Shown here: positions 34,066 to 37,352 of the stretch, piece by piece
Numbering within the stretch: the first letter of the stretch is position 1
Layout: every line of letters begins with the position of its first letter
Virus record (IMG/VR): IMGVR_UViG_3300030329_001077
Location: 1-37,352 of that record
Length of the DNA stretch: 37,352 nt
Reading direction: 5' to 3' (one strand)
From: a virus
Translations under genes and position numbers: made by a program
The notes under the pieces: model-generated
Databases searched by the model: none
What the model saw: the letters and a program-made list of their open reading frames with translations, nothing else
Told to the model about the DNA's origin: nothing

Positions 34066-34236
34066 CTATTCCTCCCAATACTCAATTTGGATTACAGACC
34101 CAAATGGAATGAATGTGAAAGCATCCTCCATACCTAGCCTGTAAATCTTATAGCCGTGTTCTGTCTCTTCAATGTTCACCTTCGTATAGCACCTTTCGGG
34201 TGGTCTATACACTATTTTTCCTGTTCTTTTTGTCAT
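34066..34236 (-). CDS. Small beta-rich protein (56 aa)
   Basis: 56-codon frame reading into the start region of the next gene, with AGTGAGTAAA upstream of the ATG. It contains VYRPPERCYTKVNIEETEHGYKIYRLG and FIPFGSVIQIEYWEE, a compact beta barrel-like pattern. No family recognised. It sits between two small virion-module genes with 2-base spacing to the ATG at 34063. Confidence 0.5.
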   Translation of the reverse strand: MTKRTGKIVYRPPERCYTKVNIEETEHGYKIYRLGMEDAFTFIPFGSVIQIEYWEE

Positions 34237-34237
34237 T

Positions 34238-34411
34238 TTACTCACTCATCCATGCTGAGATCTGTTCATCTGTGGGTGCTTCGCCCCACTCTGCGGGCCA
34301 ATTTTGCCTTTTGAAATATACACCGTCGCCTTTATCTTCTACTAGATTAACCCATAGTGGGTCAAAATCAGGATAGTTTTCCATCAATACTTGTTCCATA
34401 CTTTTACTCAT
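34238..34411 (-). CDS. Small acidic protein (57 aa)
   Basis: 57 residues beginning at an ATG that shares one base with the stop of the preceding gene (TAATG). The sequence has SKSMEQVLMENYPDFDPLWVNLVEDKGDGVYFKRQNWPAEWGEAPT and ends ISAWMSE; it is acidic and Trp-rich. Function unknown. Its coupling to the C1q-like gene implies co-translation. Confidence 0.55.
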   Translation of the reverse strand: MSKSMEQVLMENYPDFDPLWVNLVEDKGDGVYFKRQNWPAEWGEAPTDEQISAWMSE

Positions 34412-36162
34412 TACAATACCTCCATAATACTCAAAAATGTTTGGTTAGGACTTGTTGCGTTACCAATAAGATTTTTACCTGAACCTCCATCGTGGTAACA
34501 AAATAACTGAAGATAATCACCTTTGACTAATTCTAACAAAAGAGTCCCATTAGAAATCCATGATGAGTCTTTACCATAGTTTCCTCGATAAACACCTGTC
34601 GTGTCTCCATTTTTTTGTAATTGGACAATTACTGAATGAGAAGAAGTTACATATCTAACTGTTGCGCCCATTGCCACAAGATACACACCATTACGTGGCA
34701 CTACCCATTTACGATTTGTATTATCCCATGCGCTTGCAGTATCAAAATCAACAGTATCAAGTGGACATATAGTGTAAGCCGCGCTTGTGGCAAAGTTTGT
34801 TACACTTGTTCCGAGAGAGATATGTGCGTGATGCGGTGTTCTGTTTTCGCTAGTTAACAAAGATAGAGGGGATCGGTAAAGTCCGGGGGCTACTTGAGCG
34901 AAGTTCCATGAACCTTTGATTACAGGTGCCTTCACACTTTGGATTTCAGCACTATGTGTTGCGTTATATGCTGGGCCTTTGAGAACACACCCATCATCAA
35001 TTTCAATAGATTCGCATGTGAGTATATCCCCTTCACCTAAAGTGACTTTGTGACCTGCGGTTGAAGCATGTGCTTTTATCTTTCTGATCTTGGAGACAAG
35101 ATTACCATAAGCAGATGAATATGATGATGAACCTGTTACGGGAAGAGCAAAACCACCGCTTGAGGCTTGGAAATCCCATGTAGAATATCCAGCATCAAAT
35201 AACGGAATTGTGCAAGTAAATCCAGCGTCACTTGTAATTTTGAACTCTTTGGCACCATCATCTGTTTCTGTAGTTGTAGATGCGGGTTGGAATGTAATTG
35301 GGTTGCTTGAACGACCCACGATATTAAGTGAATAGAATGTTGCTTTTGCATTGTCATAGTAATCGAATGTGGATGAAGTAGGGGCAGAGTATTGTGGTCG
35401 GTAGTTGACTGCCGTTCCTGAAGCACCCGTAAGCGATACATTGGGGTAAGGCCCATCATCAAAATATGTTGGGTTTTGTGTGTTTGCATACGCGTATGTC
35501 AAATGTTGTGGATTAGTGATTCTTGCATATTGGCCGTTTTTAACCATAAACATACCATAGCCACTTGCGGCACTTGTTGTTAAATTAACAATTGCACCAG
35601 ATCCACCGGCCTTAATATCACCATTAAGAGTAAGTCCTGTTCTAGCAGTAATTGACTCACCTGCGGCGATATTAACACTACCGCAAAATGTACTTTTGAT
35701 TTCAATTTCTGAAAAATCAGCACCGTTATCCATATCACAATCTAATCTCATTCTAACTTTGAAAGATCCTTTAGCACCGGCCAAAGATACTGCCGAACCT
35801 CCCGAAGAGGCGGCTAAGGAAATTGTGTTAGCATCAACGGCAATGATATACATGTCTGTTCTTCCGGCAATAGCAGTTGGATAACTTGCGCCGGTGCCTG
35901 AGTTTTCCATAAGCCAAACAATTGCATTTGTTGAAAAACCATGACTATTGATTGTAATTCTATTTGTTGAGAAATCAATGTTTGTATCATCAAAACTGTG
36001 GACTGCCATTGTTAATGCGCCATCGAAAACTACTTTGTGTGAACCTCCGGCACCCGGATTGACACCGTGGCCCGCGCTACCCATATCTCCTGACACAGTT
36101 GCCCAATTTGTGGGTTCATCTGATAAAGTTGAAGCCGCACCTAACCAATAATATGTTGTCAT
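34411..36162 (-). CDS. Virion fibre/decoration protein with C1q/TNF-like C-terminal domain
   Basis: 583 residues. The N-terminus YYWLGAASTLSDEPTNWATVSG resembles the start of large surface proteins seen in phages. Residues about 60-130 include an INSHGFSTNAIVWL module with DANTISLAASSG, common in tail fibre repeats. A beta-helix-like central part follows. Residues about 485-583 (GVYLVAMGATVRYVTSS, VIVQLQKNGDTTG, GTLLLELVKGDYLQLFCYHDGGS, FLSIMEVL) match the C1q/TNF jelly roll, a trimeric receptor-binding fold. Among head-tail connector genes, it may be a head fibre or a collar whisker rather than a tail fibre. Confidence 0.6.
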   Translation of the reverse strand: MTTYYWLGAASTLSDEPTNWATVSGDMGSAGHGVNPGAGGSHKVVFDGALTMAVHSFDDTNIDFSTNRITINSHGFSTNAIVWLMENSGTGASYPTAIAGRTDMYIIAVDANTISLAASSGGSAVSLAGAKGSFKVRMRLDCDMDNGADFSEIEIKSTFCGSVNIAAGESITARTGLTLNGDIKAGGSGAIVNLTTSAASGYGMFMVKNGQYARITNPQHLTYAYANTQNPTYFDDGPYPNVSLTGASGTAVNYRPQYSAPTSSTFDYYDNAKATFYSLNIVGRSSNPITFQPASTTTETDDGAKEFKITSDAGFTCTIPLFDAGYSTWDFQASSGGFALPVTGSSSYSSAYGNLVSKIRKIKAHASTAGHKVTLGEGDILTCESIEIDDGCVLKGPAYNATHSAEIQSVKAPVIKGSWNFAQVAPGLYRSPLSLLTSENRTPHHAHISLGTSVTNFATSAAYTICPLDTVDFDTASAWDNTNRKWVVPRNGVYLVAMGATVRYVTSSHSVIVQLQKNGDTTGVYRGNYGKDSSWISNGTLLLELVKGDYLQLFCYHDGGSGKNLIGNATSPNQTFLSIMEVL

Positions 36163-36166
36163 ACTT

Positions 36167-36562
36167 TCACTCTTCTAATCTCGTATTGGTCTGATGGACA
36201 TAGAATGCCGCACCACCCTTCTCTGCAACTAACTCATAGGCATCTTCAGCCCTCTTTGTGAATACTCTAAGTTGGTCTCGGAACCTTTGGTCGTTAACCT
36301 TCTGCTCATTTGGATCAGGATAGTAGGTAGGGATTGTGTCAATCATTACCGTTAGGCAATCGACACAAACTAACATTTTGATAGCGGATTCTTGAAGCGT
36401 AGTTGATGGTGCGTTATCTGCGGTAGCACCGAATAGTGAGGAAGATCTTACGACCTTACCTACTTCTGCCGTTCGTATTGTGATATACTCACTGATTGTG
36501 CCTTCGTTTAGACCACGAGGTCGATTGAGAAGGTCACGAATCTGTGTCGTCGTTACTGCCAT
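36167..36562 (-). CDS. Head completion / connector-like helical protein
   Basis: 131 residues with a good RBS (GGAGGATTTAGGTT before the ATG); it starts inside the previous gene. The protein is helical: TTQIRDLLNRPRGLNEGTISEYITIRTAEVGKVVRS, SAIKMLVCVDCLTVMIDTIPTYY, FRDQLRVFTKRAEDAYELVAEKG. This resembles gp15-type connector proteins (helix-rich, with an ~N-terminal segment binding portal). The assignment is positional: it is in the head-tail module but upstream of the fibre gene. Confidence 0.45.
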   Translation of the reverse strand: MAVTTTQIRDLLNRPRGLNEGTISEYITIRTAEVGKVVRSSSLFGATADNAPSTTLQESAIKMLVCVDCLTVMIDTIPTYYPDPNEQKVNDQRFRDQLRVFTKRAEDAYELVAEKGGAAFYVHQTNTRLEE

Positions 36563-36938
36563 AACCTAAATCCTCCTTTTTGTGATTCCAACCCAAAGGC
36601 CAACGTTCATTGTAATCTTCAGGAACATCCATGACAACTGCGTCATTTGGAGGTTTCGGTGTTCTACCCAATACAAAGACCATTTGAGTCTTGATTAGAT
36701 CTGTAGCCATTCGACTGTTTGGAATCCAATAAGTCTTGCCTTTCTCAAACAAAGATAACGGTGTATTCGACTTTACAGACGGTGGTCTGACAAGACGGAT
36801 CAAGTAGCCTTTGCCACCTCGCCAATAGCGAAGCCTGTGGCGTAGCAACTCAATAGTCGCTTCTTTTGCTTTATCGGGAACCGCAATTCCTACTTCTTTC
36901 AACGCTGAAATCAATCCGGCTTTAGATGTGCGAGTCAC
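36534..36938 (-). CDS. Protein with SAP-like N-terminal motif (134 aa)
   Basis: 134 residues from a GTG at 36938 with GAGGGTT upstream. Residues 5-38 (SKAGLISALKEVGIAVPDKAKEATIELLRHRL) match the two-helix SAP/LEM-type motif for DNA binding. The rest is a beta region (GYLIRLVRPPSVKSNTPLSLFEKGKTYWIPNSRMATDLIKTQMVFVLG) with basic residues. It overlaps the next gene by 29 bases. In a virion module, a DNA-binding protein may be packaged or act near the portal. Confidence in the SAP motif is moderate. Confidence 0.5.
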   Translation of the reverse strand: MTRTSKAGLISALKEVGIAVPDKAKEATIELLRHRLRYWRGGKGYLIRLVRPPSVKSNTPLSLFEKGKTYWIPNSRMATDLIKTQMVFVLGRTPKPPNDAVVMDVPEDYNERWPLGWNHKKEDLGYGSNDDTDS

Positions 36939-36947
36939 TTACAACCC

Positions 36948-37100
36948 TCATTCCTTTTTTGCCTTTTTGGACTTCTTCGCCTTCTTTGCTGGTTTTGCGC
37001 CAACGCAGACCCAATGCTTACCGTCGATTTCGACAGTAATGCCGGATGGTTCTGTTGCTAACTGATACAATTTGCCTTCGTGTTCTAACTCTTCAGTCAA
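36948..37100 (-). CDS. Small protein with Lys-rich tail (50 aa)
   Basis: 50 codons from a TTG at 37100, with GAGGTG ten bases upstream. A small beta-hairpin part (KLYQLATEPSGITVEIDGKHWVCVGAK) is followed by a tail of KKAKKSKKAKKE. Lys-rich tails bind nucleic acid or negatively charged surfaces. No family recognised; the last ten bases lie close to the GTG of the next gene. Confidence 0.5.
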   Translation of the reverse strand: MTEELEHEGKLYQLATEPSGITVEIDGKHWVCVGAKPAKKAKKSKKAKKE

Positions 37101-37110
37101 TTAAAACACC

Positions 37111-37350
37111 TCAAGCGCACTTGTAACCGTGAACAAGAACAATGTGTGGGTTCAAGTCGTCGCCTGTCCCATCGACTGTGGTAACTCGGAGTGTAGCACC
37201 TGCGGCAACTGTAATGTTTGCAGTTGTTAGGTTAGCCGAACGCACGATGTCACCTGCGCTACCTGATACATCAAGAGCGGCGGTGATGTGGTTACTACCT
37301 GTTCCGTTGGTTACACGGACTGTATCGCTTGATGCACCTGCGCCGGTCAT
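37111..37350 (-). CDS. Beta-rich structural protein, possibly cut by window edge
   Basis: 79 codons from an ATG only two bases from the window edge; the frame may extend further right, so it may be partial. The sequence is all short strands (SDTVRVTNGTGSNHITAALDVSG, DIVRSANLTTANITVAAGATLRVTTVDGTGDD, HIVLVHGYKCA) and resembles capsid decoration or jelly-roll pieces. Its place at the head end of the virion module supports a head decoration role, but nothing more. Confidence 0.5.
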   Translation of the reverse strand: MTGAGASSDTVRVTNGTGSNHITAALDVSGSAGDIVRSANLTTANITVAAGATLRVTTVDGTGDDLNPHIVLVHGYKCA

Positions 37351-37352
37351 AA

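Overview
The window looks like part of the genome of a tailed double-stranded DNA virus of an uncultured archaeon. It most resembles the magroviruses described for marine group II (Poseidoniales) Euryarchaeota. The left arm carries an archaeal-type replication set: an AAA+/MCM-like helicase fragment, an RFC small-subunit-like clamp loader, a divergent PCNA-like clamp, family B DNA polymerase, a single-chain primase with a PriL-like four-cysteine C-terminus, an ERCC4/XPF-type nuclease with helix-hairpin-helix domains, an OB-fold candidate SSB, a Sak4-like RecA ATPase and a Cas4-like nuclease. The right arm carries head-tail virion genes. TATA-like boxes about 29-31 nt before several start codons fit archaeal transcription with leaderless or short-leader mRNAs. 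The host assignment is an inference from gene content; no database search was possible.

Layout: every gene in 1-18308 is on the + strand and every gene in 18300-37352 is on the - strand. The two arms meet tail to tail with a 9-bp coding overlap. The left arm, in order: helicase C-terminus (cut by the edge), a terminase-small-subunit-like protein, small DNA-binding, zinc and membrane proteins, clamp loader, OB-fold protein, GroES and GroEL, a 194-bp gap that can fold extensively, Sak4-like ATPase, small proteins, sliding clamp, winged-helix protein, cytosine-C5 methyltransferase-like protein, HTH protein, DNA polymerase B, zinc proteins, Cas4-like nuclease, primase, and ERCC4 nuclease. Most neighbours overlap by ATGA, GTGA or TTGA, so the arm reads as a few long translationally coupled operons.

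The right arm, read on the - strand from 37352 down: a beta-rich fragment at the edge, small proteins, a head-tail-connector-like protein, a 583-aa protein with a C1q/TNF-like C-terminus, three small proteins, a connector with an inserted beta module, a neck protein, a tail-terminator-like protein with an N-terminal LamG-like domain, the tail tube, a small virion protein, two tail assembly chaperone frames joined by a probable -1 frameshift, the tape measure, and a 2413-aa tail hub/adhesin. Portal, large terminase and major capsid genes are not in the window and probably lie beyond the right edge.

The most notable points are the -1 slippery heptamer at 29601-29595; a group I GroES/GroEL pair inside an archaeal replication cluster; inverted-repeat promoter elements found once in each arm with identical 30-nt spacing to the start codon; a TATA plus CAAATACT promoter family; the foldable gap at 8180-8327; and at least seven zinc-ribbon microproteins. 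There is no gene-free stretch over 300 bases. I saw no tRNA I could support, no CRISPR array, no integrase, no insertion sequence and no recognisable lysis gene.
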